A stretch of DNA of 64,000 nt from Roseiflexus castenholzii DSM 13941 (GTDB lineage: Bacteria > Chloroflexota > Chloroflexia > Chloroflexales > Roseiflexaceae): the NCBI RefSeq assembly GCF_000017805.1, contig NC_009767.1, positions 2,790,001-2,854,000 of the forward strand, written 5' to 3'. The translations under genes and the position numbers were made by a program. Position 1 is the first letter of the stretch. The number at the start of each line of letters is the position of its first letter. The notes beneath the pieces are model-generated. The model was not told the DNA's origin. It did not search any database and saw only the letters and a program-made list of their open reading frames with translations. Positions 46,501 through 51,989 of this stretch are shown here, one piece after another.

Positions 46501-47082
46501 GTCGGCGCCGTAGCGGAAGCCGGCGATTGCCGTGACCGGCAGCGGCGTGCCGAGGTCTGCCAGGTTGCTGATGCGCAGCGTCACATCAATCGGCGCGGGT
46601 GGCTGTGTGTTGGTGAAACTGCCGAACGGCAACGTCAGAACGGCAATCGTGTCGCCGTTCTGGAAGCGCGTGCCATAGCCCGGCACACTCAGCGTCTGCC
46701 CGGTCAGCGGATGGACGTAGGTTGGTCCGCTAATCGTGATCAACTCTAATCCCGGCAGCGGCTGATTGAGGTAGGTCGCGCGGATGTCAGTCGTCACTAG
46801 CCCGTCGAACGACGGGGCGCCGTCGGGACCGGTGGTGTCGAGAAACAGGTCGATATACGGACCATACCCGGTCTGATCGCCGGTTCCGGTGCTGGCATTA
46901 TCGAAGGTGACGGTCAGGGTCACCGGTTCGCCGATCAGACCGCTCGCGCTGTTGACCGTTGCGACCGGCAGCGGGTTGCCGGCGGCGAGGGCAATCGTTC
47001 CAAGGAAAAAACTACCAATCGTCAGAGCGCCCACGAGCAAGGTGAGAAGCGGTGCGAACCGCAGAGTTGGACGACGGCGCAT
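31552..47082 (-). CDS. Giant secreted DUF11/SdrD-B-repeat surface protein (5176 residues)
   Basis: One uninterrupted frame. ATG 47082 has AGGAAAGGG before it and opens MRRRPTLRFAPLLTLLVGAL, a signal peptide ending near LAAGNP. The first two thirds (about 46900-35625) are many DUF11-like beta-sandwich repeats with recurring phrases such as DAGDAVTYTITLSHT, GQAITNTASLTYTSLPG and TIGEIVRYRL. Four inserted modules near 44560-44872, 43620-43955, 39540-39880 and 39165-39505 resemble a segment known from phage tail proteins (TIDGVTLNVGDRVLVKDQT, NGVY). From 35625 to about 31920 there are eleven SdrD B-like domains (for example VWLDRNGDGVQDAGEPGIGG) with acidic Ca-binding-type loops. A fibronectin-like end region (LTRFSVERSANGIVIRWETA) follows, and the protein ends VVLPLIIR. 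No LPXTG. Probable cell-surface or sheath adhesin. Confidence 0.9.
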   Translation of the reverse strand: MRRRPTLRFAPLLTLLVGALTIGSFFLGTIALAAGNPLPVATVNSASGLIGEPVTLTVTFDNASTGTGDQTGYGPYIDLFLDTTGPDGAPSFDGLVTTDIRATYLNQPLPGLELITISGPTYVHPLTGQTLSVPGYGTRFQNGDTIAVLTLPFGSFTNTQPPAPIDVTLRISNLADLGTPLPVTAIAGFRYGADPLDNPGADPPIRQTTPSDADVTPILWRLTKTYLGPEDETATGRNYPRRYRLDVDIAEGQPVTNLQITDTLSNSMRITGNTAAQMSARLYNTPGVPTEVFNPANLSGTATPAAPGGTLVYTFGDKTGVRGVDASFEFEFYIPRDTSAATPTVPQGTDSTLANNTGSSSATWTPIDTRDAPTSITITLPPDAHTLQQHSLATQKSVTPVDRATLAPTGGVIIPGQTLLRYDIDFQVSDYFAVQNVYLEDIISDGQRLFVRTSGGPSTVPTLQVENAYVTGASPTRMNVATAPFGGANTIVYEQRFTTRSTPLSDPTSPPSGSVFVINTPAPSSSGTTYVRFNISQELIARGFSGRLVGGDIPNAGGAPQNNNPPLFGPTQGRITFYAEVKDEFSDDFPSGDRSVDQLDILRNTVPQIRGEQINTTTINNPTPTVIGQATDDTAASVELPIGDRSKTLYALNGQTTNLGDPVTVQPGDLVTYRLTYRLPISSFENIRLIDFPPLPVFPVPDRMFFDAAAAPGTIPGANMVTRGPSDTYLTTINPPTTVRVATTANITGYNPAGIGSFSGAPTTIDGVALANGDRVLVKDQTDARQNGVYVVVDATTGAWNRAADFDTPRELTNGPLVGVTAGATNANQHFRQSNQNFNTFNTDPITWAPFITTDAAGNSFTLNFGWHDDVDGGRRSSLIDVLVTLRVADAAFANDLFLTNQLRVSESSTNAGSKDFDEIVMFEVIRPNVTINKGIVGYNASGLTLGGVTFNPPDGPTTFTGAPVYTNTQALAIGASDSLVLTDAGDRVRYAIVLQNEARGDAYDVTVTDAIPSAYARPATLAAANFAVRRGDGTLLTGDVVSGTVRVATTAPLTGATFTTTPNNGQFTNAPRTIDGVTLNVGDRVLVKDQTSATQNGVYVVTAVFPGVNQATLTRADDFDDNTELTGGYRVAVLGGLSSNANRAFSATGPITLNTTPVTWSDAGISDYYATYNPLTGAFSVVLADNYTAGNTTAPTRDDRRGGLSRGASGPSSNIVGVTNGSNTIIITYDVTLGDNVEPNQQIINTATLTNVATSDGGIDDLPDPFDTALVTIRRPEIAKTLTATEIENATNARQQAVIGELVTYTLILTVPEGVMSNAALTDTLDVGLAFVDVTGVTASPSLSFVGGGLPTVGATPANTTIGAGGQTLVFNFGAITNSDRNNAADETIAITYRAVVLNTVANQSGAQRNNRADFSWDVPGQGSYALLPVETENVTIIEPTLAVGKTLPPGPYDAGDTIDYTITISHTAGSQTDAYDAVITDTLPIDPFGSGSLILTPAVLSVTDSASLLTTADFTLTGSDATSWTLSNPTPIDVAQGRTISIVVRGTLSNAAMPGATITNTAFLRWTSLDGNPGQRSTHAADSTERTGADGPGGALNDYAATGSATFVIPTVTPGKALVATSEAHTSDSNVTIGEIVRFRIAIGGPEASVYAFSLVDRLPPGLTFLNDGSARFAFIANSNITTAGVYDVAPVSCPAINPTGVATLADVLNPTILPSSSINCTFGDSNISSNETTNQDVYGSGTDVFFRFGNLSNNDNDADEEFIVVEFNAIVDNDTTDPNDAGDVRNNTVVARMNPPGFGAFETDPSAPTSVTVVEPNIAFNAATNNKTATPTSGDAFDLITYTVTFANATGAMVSDAFDARILDTLPADVTLIPASISVSSAGGCATGVTNASAGNTVDVTIGRVPPGCNVTITYQATLNVSVVPGQAITNTASLTYTSLPGNTGTGGFFGSTAGTSGSATGERNGSGGINDYAGSDTAMVTIVAPALAKRIVATSEAHTADPLVLADFNNAGFDGFLPGSVFTGGNNTWDDAPGNVTVFSTFVRIAGNSTERGGGFITFATPVDLSNHTALALSARLVAGNGANNIDIHLQDADGTNWRWRFPASNFTTSTFTLVPQNLLGPNSTTIAAGTTPGLDLRNIVRLEIRGDDGTAQFDIDIDAVIAFGNIAAPGEIVRYRLVTTIPEGTSPNLQLLDRIPTGMRFINDNTARVAFVSTNGITSTSAGAQVPALSGTGLNITGNQDSVVGLSLAVGSGNGLAIGEGTAFDGNVSSSNDVLTDTDTYNNGSDVFFRLGNIVNNDNDDDLEFIVIEFNAQVLNVFNVGNQSGVGLNNDFQYFRNGSQVGSTSAQNGINRITVVEPQINNLSKTLASAPPVDAGDVFTYTLRFANGVAWPTSPAVPVRVATTGNIAGFNATGGFGGTGQFANAPATVDGVTLNVGDRILVRSQTNAAENGIYTLVFIDPFTGARVWDRATDMDDTAELALGYRVFVQEGATLAGRTYYLDEPVPTINAGALNWREVAPAMTVAVATTGSLGGANFNSSGGLLGRGTLTTTATTIDGIPVNATNFPVGTRILVKNQSTAANGVYQVTGFTSPTLTLERVPEFDSHLEAVIGAQVYVTGGTINAGRTFAVQTAPSETPITTSTNFEIVDQVAAFDVTVFDQLPPTLELLGVQIDAPTGTTATNGSTLGVGGVISYTLDRLDSVQDITAGRNDVVITATVRVVTGTVASAQITNTARVQYTSLPGARGTLSNPTGSNVDAGTAGTQNGERTGQGVLNPTNNTPPSNNGIRNNYSVGAIALNHLAAPMFDKQFQGGSISDDDSSVPGTSGASVAVGEAVLYDLRVTLPEGTTNNLRVVDAVPDGMRFDTSFNGGLGYQIVTTAGGSLAENFSDPAAVASPTLSVSGTGTLGQDGVDALFSFGNVTIADDNNPNNNSFIIRVRLIATNTAANQSGASRDNGGALRYTNGYSGGDNELRDPTEPRVTIIEPTPSILKSVSGAAADAGDPITYTLRIENIALRSEMDAYDVVISDTIAPELINPTIVAVNVTGAPDVSAADFEIATVGPDRILRTTAPITLPLGATVTITFTGDLTSTVTTDQIITNRASMFWSSTPGTNPDERTGADVPNPPECSSLPGDCNLDSTQLNNYGLISSVTTTAIAPVVVSKSVVEGIAPSTPGTDVTIGEIVTYRLAVSLPEGVTSGLVITDTVPSGMAYLPGSATLITGTLATGDPPLAGGHPTDAGSLAFNGVFSDTTDPSVTPIGSGQFLNGTGIRFEFDQITLPGDNDARNNTFFIRYQVVVLDVAGNTGFSGSQKTLTNSGQFDVPSTPQPPTDLLIDPNGATVTVVEPELAIAKSVTPASGDAGDAVTYTITLSHTARSLADAFDVAISDALPATVGSSLTAPITIANVNATHSVDGDITGNFSVAGNTLTTTTPFTLPRGETVTLTITGVLRQSVQPGEVITNTAVLTSTSLPGPNQDLSPDATGVSDGTDRERSRSSSSSATHSVGQGAFSKAILSTSATHTSGTDVTIGEVISYTLIVDLPEGTIRDLTLTDDLPAGLDYEGVTVITDAAQSGGLLTQDFAGTVPSITVTGGAGSGDDVTFTFTGDVVVTGDNDAANNRFLVVARVRALNEPGMVGLIPPGQTILTNTATMRYTDGSNITRAFTDTETVRVVEPQLTITKDIVQMVANAGDPITITLTVTNIGASDAFDVVITDTLPPEFDADTTSFGTAGSDYPATFTPSRTGNQVRYEGGPIPVGATMTFTFRVNLTGTVTPGTTITNTARMAQSTSLPGDDPTERVQTPVESSDTLTIRSNSLSGFVYVDSDNDGVFDTGESGIGGVTITLSGTDHLGNSVLLTTTTTITGFYRFDNLYPGVYTLLETQPSGYLDGTDAIGTQGGATGNDVLSNIVLPVDTSTNGENNNFGEIPAARIAGFVYEDDNNDGVFDTGENGIGGVTVTLTGTDDLGNPVNLTTTTTITGFYAFDNLRPGTYTVSETQPSGYLDGLDTAGTLGGDTTVNDRIASIALPPGAASLNNNFGELRPASLSGLVYRDDNNNGSRDGSEPGISGVTITLTGTDDLGNPVNLTTTTTITGFYTFDNLRPGTYTVIETQPSGYFDGAETVGTAGGSILSNDVIGNITLNAGVAATGYDFGEVPAARIAGFVYEDDDNDGVFDTGENGIGGVTITLTGTDDLGNPVSLTTTTTITGFYAFDNLRPGTYTVSETQPSGYLDGRDTAGTLGGDTMINDRIAGITLPPGGASLNNNFGELRPASLSGLVYRDDNDNGVPDAGEPGISGVTITLTGTDDLGNSVLLTTTTTITGFYTFDNLRPGTYTVSETQPAAYNDGRDRVGTEGGDLSNDQVSTIVLGAGVDAANYDFGELGTFVSGVVWIDTNRDGTLDSGESGRLGGVTITLRDSLGNVVSTTTTLADGSYRFDNLPAGNYTIEQMQPTGYGSSTPNTLSVTVPLTGLTDQNFGETVSTLSGFVYVDSDNDGVFDTGESGIGGVTVTLLDGVGNVVSTTLTMADGSYRFENLLAGTYTISETQPLIYSDGQDSVGTIGGAPVGTLVSNDVIGDIVLPAGIDGITYNFGELANAGLGDRVWLDRNGDGVQDAGEPGIGGVTVYLDLNNNGSLNAGEPTVTTDADGRYFFGGLAGGTYTVRVDATTLPAGVSQTYDLDGATATPHTAIASLAAGATRTDVDFGYRGSASIGDRVWLDRNGDGAQDVGEPGIGGVTVYLDLNNNGARDPNEPFDATDASGNYLIDGLHAGTYTVRIDASTLPGGIDATYDLDGIGTPGMVTGVTLSDGQARIDVDFGYQGSASIGDRVWNDANANGIQEGGETGVSGIVVALYDSTGTLLITTTTDLNGNYLFDNLPAGTYTVGIGATPGRSISPRGAGSDPALDSDVDRTTRRSNLITLSTGEARRDLDIGLYQLASVGSLVWLDRDLDGIHEADEPGIGGIEVRLLRSDGTLVATRTTDANGYYMFTDVEPGEYRIAFSVPPGYYVSPPHRGSDRGNDSDADPATGQTPIFTLTPGQIDPTWYLGLSPISPTAIQLTRFSVERSANGIVIRWETAAEFQTRGFHIERSASGSRNDAARITDRLIPARGSIGSGAAYVWSDTTAAPGVRYTYWLVEETTDGSTHIYGPATSEATTGGTYTVVLPLIIR
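31920..35625 (-). repeat. Eleven consecutive SdrD B-like repeats in the giant protein
   Basis: Each domain starts with a phrase of the type GFVYVDSDNDGVFDTGESG or GDRVWLDRNGDG and ends FGE or DFGY. Five of the earlier ones are close at the DNA level (repeated TCGTCGGTTCCGGTCAG and GTAGGTCCCCGGACGCAGG), indicating recent internal duplication. Confidence 0.85.
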
Positions 47083-47254
47083 GGTCCGATCCCTTTCCTG
47101 GTTTTGTGACGTTGATTTGTGTAGAACGTAACAGGCTGTTACCTGATAATGTGTTACTTTCATCCGAAAGTATATGCAGCAGGCATAACCAGAACGTAAC
47201 AAAATGGGATCGGGATGATCGCAGAATCGCCAATATGGGAGTGAGGGCGCCGCG
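47083..47254 (-). promoter_or_regulatory. Upstream region of the giant gene with a 15-bp palindrome
   Basis: GTAACAGGCTGTTAC at 47128-47142 is a perfect palindrome around one base. Further GTAAC/GTTAC half-sites lie at about 47153 and 47193, and AGAACGTAACA occurs twice. This cluster, 45-110 bp before the start codon, is a plausible regulator-binding region. The core promoter hexamers are uncertain. Confidence 0.5.
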
Positions 47255-50200
47255 TATGTGCAGGACGCGAGCGTTGTGCGCGGCGGGCTAAAGCCCTGGC
47301 TCAGGACGTGGAAGCCCCTGGGGGGCTGGTTTTTCCTGTGCGCGCGGCGGGCTGAAGCCGTGGCTCAGGACGCGAGCGTTGTGCGCGGCGGGCTGAAGCC
47401 CTGGCTCAGGACGTGGAAGCCCCTGGGGGGCTGGTTTTTCCTGTGCGCGCGGCGGGCTGAAGCCGTGGCTCAGGACGCGAGCGTTGTGCGCGGCGGGCTG
47501 AAGCCGTGGCTCAGGACGCGAGCGTTGTGCGCGGCGGGCTGAAGCCCTGGCTCAGGACGCGAGCGTTGTGCGCGGCGGGCGAAAGCCGTGGCGCAGGACG
47601 CGAGCGTTGTGCGCGGCGGGCTGAAGCCCTGGCTCAGGACGTGGAAGCCCCTGGGGGGCTGGTTTTTCCTGTGCGCGCGGCGGGCGAAAGCCGTGGCTCA
47701 GGACGCGAGCGTTGTGCGCGGCGGGCTGAAGCCCTGGCTCAGGACGTGGAAGCCCCTGGGGGGCTGGTTTTTCTTGTGCGCACGGCAGGCGAAAGCCGTG
47801 GCTCAGGACGTGAGCGTTGTGCGCGGCGGGCTGAAGCCGTGGCTCAGGACGTGGAAGCCCCTGGGGGGCTGGTTTTTCCTGTGCGCGCGGCGGGCTGAAG
47901 CCGTGGCTCAGGACGCGAGCGTTGTGCGCGGCGGGCGAAAGCCGTGGCTCAGGACGCGAGCGTTGTGCGCGGCGGGCTGAAGCCCTGGCTCAGGACGTGG
48001 AAGCCCCTGGGGGGCTGGTTTTTCCTGTGCGCGCGGCGGGCGAAAGCCGTGGCTCAGGACGCGAGCGTTGTGCGCGGCGGGCTGAAGCCCTGGCTCAGGA
48101 CGTGGAAGCCCCTGGGGGGCTGGTTTTTCCTGTGCGCGCGGCGGGCGAAAGCCGTGGCTCAGGACGTGGAAGCCCCTGGGGGGCTGGTTTTTCCTGTGCG
48201 CGCGGCGGGCGAAAGCCGTGGCTCAGGACGCGAGCGTTGTGCGCGGCGGGCGAAAGCCGTGGCTCAGGACGTGGAAGCCCCTGGGGGGCTGGTTTTTCCT
48301 GTGCGCGCGGCGGGCGAAAGCCGTGGCTCAGGACGTGAGCGTTGTGCGCGGCGGGCTGAAGCCCTGGCTCAGGACGTGGAAGCCCCTGGGGGGCTGGTTT
48401 TTCCTGTGCGCGCGGCGGGCGAAAGCCGTGGCTCAGGACGCGAGCGTTGTGCGCGGCGGGCGAAAGCCGTGGCTCAGGACGCGAGCGTTGTGCGCGGCGG
48501 GCGAAAGCCCTGGCTCAGGACGTGGACGCCCCTGGGGGGCTGGTTTTTCCTGTGCGTGCGGCGGGCGAAAGCCGTGGCTCAGGACGCGAGCGTTGTGCGC
48601 GGCGGGCGAAAGCCGTGGCTCAGGACGTGGACGCCCCTGGGGGGCTGGTTTTTCCTGTGCGCGCGGCGGGCTGAATCTCTCGCTCAGCACGGGGGAGCCG
48701 CGGAGGGGCTTTCCTGTGCGCGCGGCGGGCGAAAGCCGTGGCTCAGGACGCGAGCGTTGTGCGCGGCGGGCTGAAGCCCTGGCTCAGGACGTGGAAGCCC
48801 CTGGGGGGCTGGTTTTTCCTGTGCGCGCGGCGGGCTGAAGCCGTGGCTCAGGACGTGAGCGTTGTGCGCGGCGGGCTGAAGCCGTGGCTCAGGACGTGGA
48901 AGCCCCTGGGGGGCTGGTTTTTCCTGTGCGCGCGGCGGGCTGAAGCCGTGGCGCAGGACGCGAGCGTTGTGCGCGGCGGGCTGAAGCCGTGGCTCAGGAC
49001 GCGAGCGTTGTGCGCGGCGGGCTAAAGCCCTGGCTCAGGACGTGGAAGCCCCTGGGGGGCTGGTTTTTCCTGTGCGCGCGGCGGGCTGAAGCCGTGGCTC
49101 AGGACGCGAGCGTTGTGCGCGGCGGGCTAAAGCCCTGGCTCAGGACGTGGAAGCCCCTGGGGGGCTGGTTTTTCCTGTGCGCGCGGCGGGCTGAAGCCGT
49201 GGCTCAGGACGCGAGCGTTGTGCGCGGCGGGCTAAAGCCGTGGCTCAGGACGTGGAAGCCCCTGGGGGGCTGGTTTTTCCTATGCGCGCGGCGGGCTGAA
49301 GCCGTGGCTCAGGACGCGAGCGTTGTGCGCGGCGGGCTAAAGCCGTGGCTCAGGACGTGGAAGCCCCTGGGGGGCTGGTTTTTCCTGTGCGCGCGGCGGG
49401 CTGAAGCCGTGGCTCAGGACGCGAGCGTTGTGCGCGGCGGGCGAAAGCCGTGGCTCAGGACGTGGAAGCCCCTGGGGGGCTTTCCTGTGCGCGCGGCGGG
49501 CTGAAGCCGTGGCTCAGGACGCGAGCGTTGTGCGCGGCGGGCGAAAGCCGTGGCTCAGGACGTGGAAGCCCCTGGGGGGCTTTCCTGTGCGCGCGGCGGG
49601 CTGAAGCCGTGGCTCAGGACGCGAGCGTTGTGCGCGGCGGGCGAAAGCCGTGGCTCAGGACGTGGAAGCCCCTGGGGGGCTTTCCTGTGCGCGCGGCGGG
49701 CTGAAGCCGTGGCTCAGGACGCGAGCGTTGTGCGCGGCGGGCGAAAGCCGTGGCTCAGGACGTGGAAGCCCCTGGGGGGCTTTCCTGTGCGCGCGGCGGG
49801 CTGAAGCCGTGGCTCAGGACGCGAGCGTTGTGCGCGGCGGGCGAAAGCCCTGGCTCAGGACGTGGAAGCCCCTGGGGGGCTGGTTTTTCCTGTGCGCGCG
49901 GCGGGCTGAAGCCGTGGCTCAGGACGCGAGCGTTGTGCGCGGCGGGCTGAAGCCGTGGCTCAGGACGCGAGCGTTGTGCGCGGCGGGCTAAAGCCCTGGC
50001 TCAGGACGTGGAAGCCCCTGGGGGGCTGGTTTTTCCTGTGCGCGCGGCGGGCTGAAGCCGTGGCTCAGGACGCGAGCGTTGTGCGCGGCGGGCTAAAGCC
50101 CTGGCTCAGGACGTGGAAGCCCCTGGGGGGCTGGTTTTTCCTGTGCGCGCGGCGGGCTGAATCTCTCGCTCAGCACGGGGGAGCCGCAGAGGGGCTTGCA
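47255..50200. repeat. 3-kb array of two alternating repeat units with terminator-like hairpins
   Basis: The array consists of a 41-bp unit (starts CAGGACGCGAGCGTTGTGCG) and a 64-bp unit (starts CAGGACGTGGAAGCCCCTGG). They share the 3' module GCGGCGGGCTGAAGCCGTGG followed by CT. The 64-bp unit holds AGCCCC-TGG-GGGGCT followed by GGTTTTTCC, an intrinsic-terminator-like fold on the plus strand. About 25 such units are present. Four consecutive units (49470-49790) lack 5 bp and give a 100-bp period; elsewhere a 41+64 pair gives 105 bp. Two variant units (48670-48715 and 50155-50200) read AATCTCTCGCTCAGCACGGG. All reading frames over it are repeat artefacts. It starts about 170 bp upstream of the giant gene. 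Confidence 0.9.
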
Positions 50201-50285
50201 CGATCTCAGCAAGGGCTTCAGCGCCTGATCGAACACACGGATTTGCATGGATTGAGACGAATGGACACGAATCGGTCGCGTTCCA

Positions 50286-50999
50286 TCACCGGAGATGCCG
50301 GTTGAAGAAGGTGACGATCCGCTGCCGCGCGTCGCGCGCTGATGGTTCGTGGTAGCCCATCTGCGTCACGTGCCATGCCACACGCAGCAACGCATGAACC
50401 TCACGCGGGTCGTGATTGTTGAGGAAGGCATGCCCGGCATCGGGATATTCTTTCACATCGTGATCAATGCCAAGCGCCGTCAACGCGCGTTCGAGACGCC
50501 CGGCAGCGCCGCGCAGCATTGCGTCCTTCGCGCCATAATTGGCGACAATCGGGCAGGCGCCGGTCACAGCGCGTTCGAGATCGTCCGGCAGGATGCCGTA
50601 GTTGACGCTCGATGCCGCAAATCCATGCCCCGGCGCCAGCAGTAGCGCAAATCCGCCACCCATGCAGAAGCCGATCACTCCAATCCTGCCGGTACAGTCG
50701 TTGCGCTGTGCCAGCCAGTCGCGGGTTGCGGCGATGTGGCGAAACATCATGCCCTGCCACGTCAGGTAGTCACGGATGATCGAGCGCAGGCAAGTAATTA
50801 CCGTACCGCCGTCGAAGAGGTCGGGCGCTGCCGTCAGGAACCCTTCGCCTGCCAGCCAATCCGCCTGGCGGTGCGTATCGCTGCGCATGCCGAGCGCATC
50901 GTGAATGACCACAACGCCGGGCCAGGGACCCGTGCCGTCCGGCGTGGCGAGATAAGCGTGCAATGCGCCATCAGGCGCATGAATGACGACGTCTGCCAT
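50286..50999 (-). CDS. Dienelactone-hydrolase-family protein
   Basis: A 237-residue alpha/beta hydrolase. The motif GRIGVIGFCMGGGFALLL holds the nucleophilic cysteine expected for dienelactone hydrolases, NYGAKDAML the acid and PDAGHAFLN the histidine. It begins MADVVIHAPDGALHAYLATP as in the family. ATG 50999 is chosen because AGGA lies 7 bp before it; the open frame beyond is made of GC-rich repeats. Cytosolic; the natural substrate is unknown since no chlorocatechol pathway genes are near. Confidence 0.9.
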   Translation of the reverse strand: MADVVIHAPDGALHAYLATPDGTGPWPGVVVIHDALGMRSDTHRQADWLAGEGFLTAAPDLFDGGTVITCLRSIIRDYLTWQGMMFRHIAATRDWLAQRNDCTGRIGVIGFCMGGGFALLLAPGHGFAASSVNYGILPDDLERAVTGACPIVANYGAKDAMLRGAAGRLERALTALGIDHDVKEYPDAGHAFLNNHDPREVHALLRVAWHVTQMGYHEPSARDARQRIVTFFNRHLR

Positions 51000-51089
51000 G
51001 GTTTTGTCCTTCTGATAAGGAATAAACAATTTCAATGGTATCATGGGTTTCGTCCAGTAGGAGCGCGCCTGAGGCGCGCCCCGCATATG

Positions 51090-51230
51090 GACGGCGGCGG
51101 GGCGCCCGTGTGCGACGGCGGCGGGGCGCCCGCGTGTGACGGCGGCGGGGCGCCCGTGTGCGACGGCGGCGACGCGCCCGCGTGTGACGGCGGCGGGGCG
51201 CCCGTGTGCGATGGCGGCGACGCGCCCTGG
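51090..51230. repeat. 24-bp GC-rich tandem repeats, about six units
   Basis: Units of GACGGCGGCGGGGCGCCCGT followed by GTGC, with small changes, fill the divergent region between the hydrolase and YhhN genes. GGGCGCCC is self-complementary. The open frames through it (DGGGAPVC repeats) are judged artefacts. Confidence 0.75.
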
Positions 51231-51245
51231 AGGAAGGTAAAAGAT

Positions 51246-51989
51246 ATGAAACCAACCCAATTTCGCTTTCTGGCATACGCGCTACTTGCGCTGGCAGCGC
51301 TGGTGATGCTGGCAGGTCTGGCGACCGGCAACCGCGGCGACGCGCGCAATCGGATTCCGCTGCCGTTGCGTATGCTCTCATCGTTGCTGGTGTGGTTTGC
51401 CGCACTGTTGTTGTGGTGCAGCGCCGATCCTGCGGTGCGCCGTCAGGCGGCGCTGGCGGCGGCCGGGATGGGGTGTGGATTTCTGGGTGATCTGATCATG
51501 GCGCGGGTCATTCCGTTGCCGGAGCACGTCATTTCTGGCATGCTCACATTCGGCGCCGGGCATGGGTGCTACATCAGTGCGACGGCAGGACATCTGGCGC
51601 AACGGGGTGCGCTGAAAGCGGCATCAGCGCCGCTTCTGGCAAGCTGGCTCATTGGGGCGATTGGCTGGTATTTCGTGGCGCGCAACCCGGCGAAATCGGG
51701 TGTGCTGAACAGTGCAGCACTGGCGTATGCCTTGCTCCTTGCCTCGACGAGCGGTATGGGCGCCGCGTTGGCAATGCGCGATTCACGCTATCTGTCGCTG
51801 GCGCTCGGTGGCGCGCTCTTCTTCATCTCCGATCTCATTCTGGCGGGAGAACTCTTCCGCGACCTCTTCTTCCCGCACATCGGCGATACCATCTGGCTGA
51901 CCTATCTTACGGGCCAGGGGCTAATCGTCGAAGCGCTTGGAACGGAACGCGCGCGGATTCTTCCATCAACCGACGCAGAGCGCGAATAG
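51246..51989 (+). CDS. YhhN/TMEM86-family membrane protein (lysoplasmalogenase-like)
   Basis: A 247-residue polytopic membrane protein with about eight hydrophobic segments. GMGCGFLGDLIMARVIPLPE near residue 75, HGCYISATA, and GGALFFISDLILAGELF hold the conserved Asp residues of the YhhN family, whose eukaryotic members hydrolyse lysoplasmalogen vinyl-ether bonds. ATG 51246 has GGAGGAAGG before it. Its last about 28 codons overlap the 3' end of the isomerase gene on the other strand by 83 bp. The activity of the bacterial protein is not certain. Confidence 0.87.
   Translation: MKPTQFRFLAYALLALAALVMLAGLATGNRGDARNRIPLPLRMLSSLLVWFAALLLWCSADPAVRRQAALAAAGMGCGFLGDLIMARVIPLPEHVISGMLTFGAGHGCYISATAGHLAQRGALKAASAPLLASWLIGAIGWYFVARNPAKSGVLNSAALAYALLLASTSGMGAALAMRDSRYLSLALGGALFFISDLILAGELFRDLFFPHIGDTIWLTYLTGQGLIVEALGTERARILPSTDAERE

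Noticed and set aside
47258..50305. Many long plus-strand reading frames (MAQDASVVRGGLKPWLRT-type repeats)
   Set aside because: They arise because a 41+64 pair is 105 bp and lacks stops. There is no start or ribosome-site logic, no domain, and the same DNA is open in several frames.
51000..51245. Extension of the dienelactone hydrolase or of YhhN into the 24-bp repeats
   Set aside because: The repeats are GC-rich and open in both directions. Good ribosome sites place the starts at 50999 and 51246.
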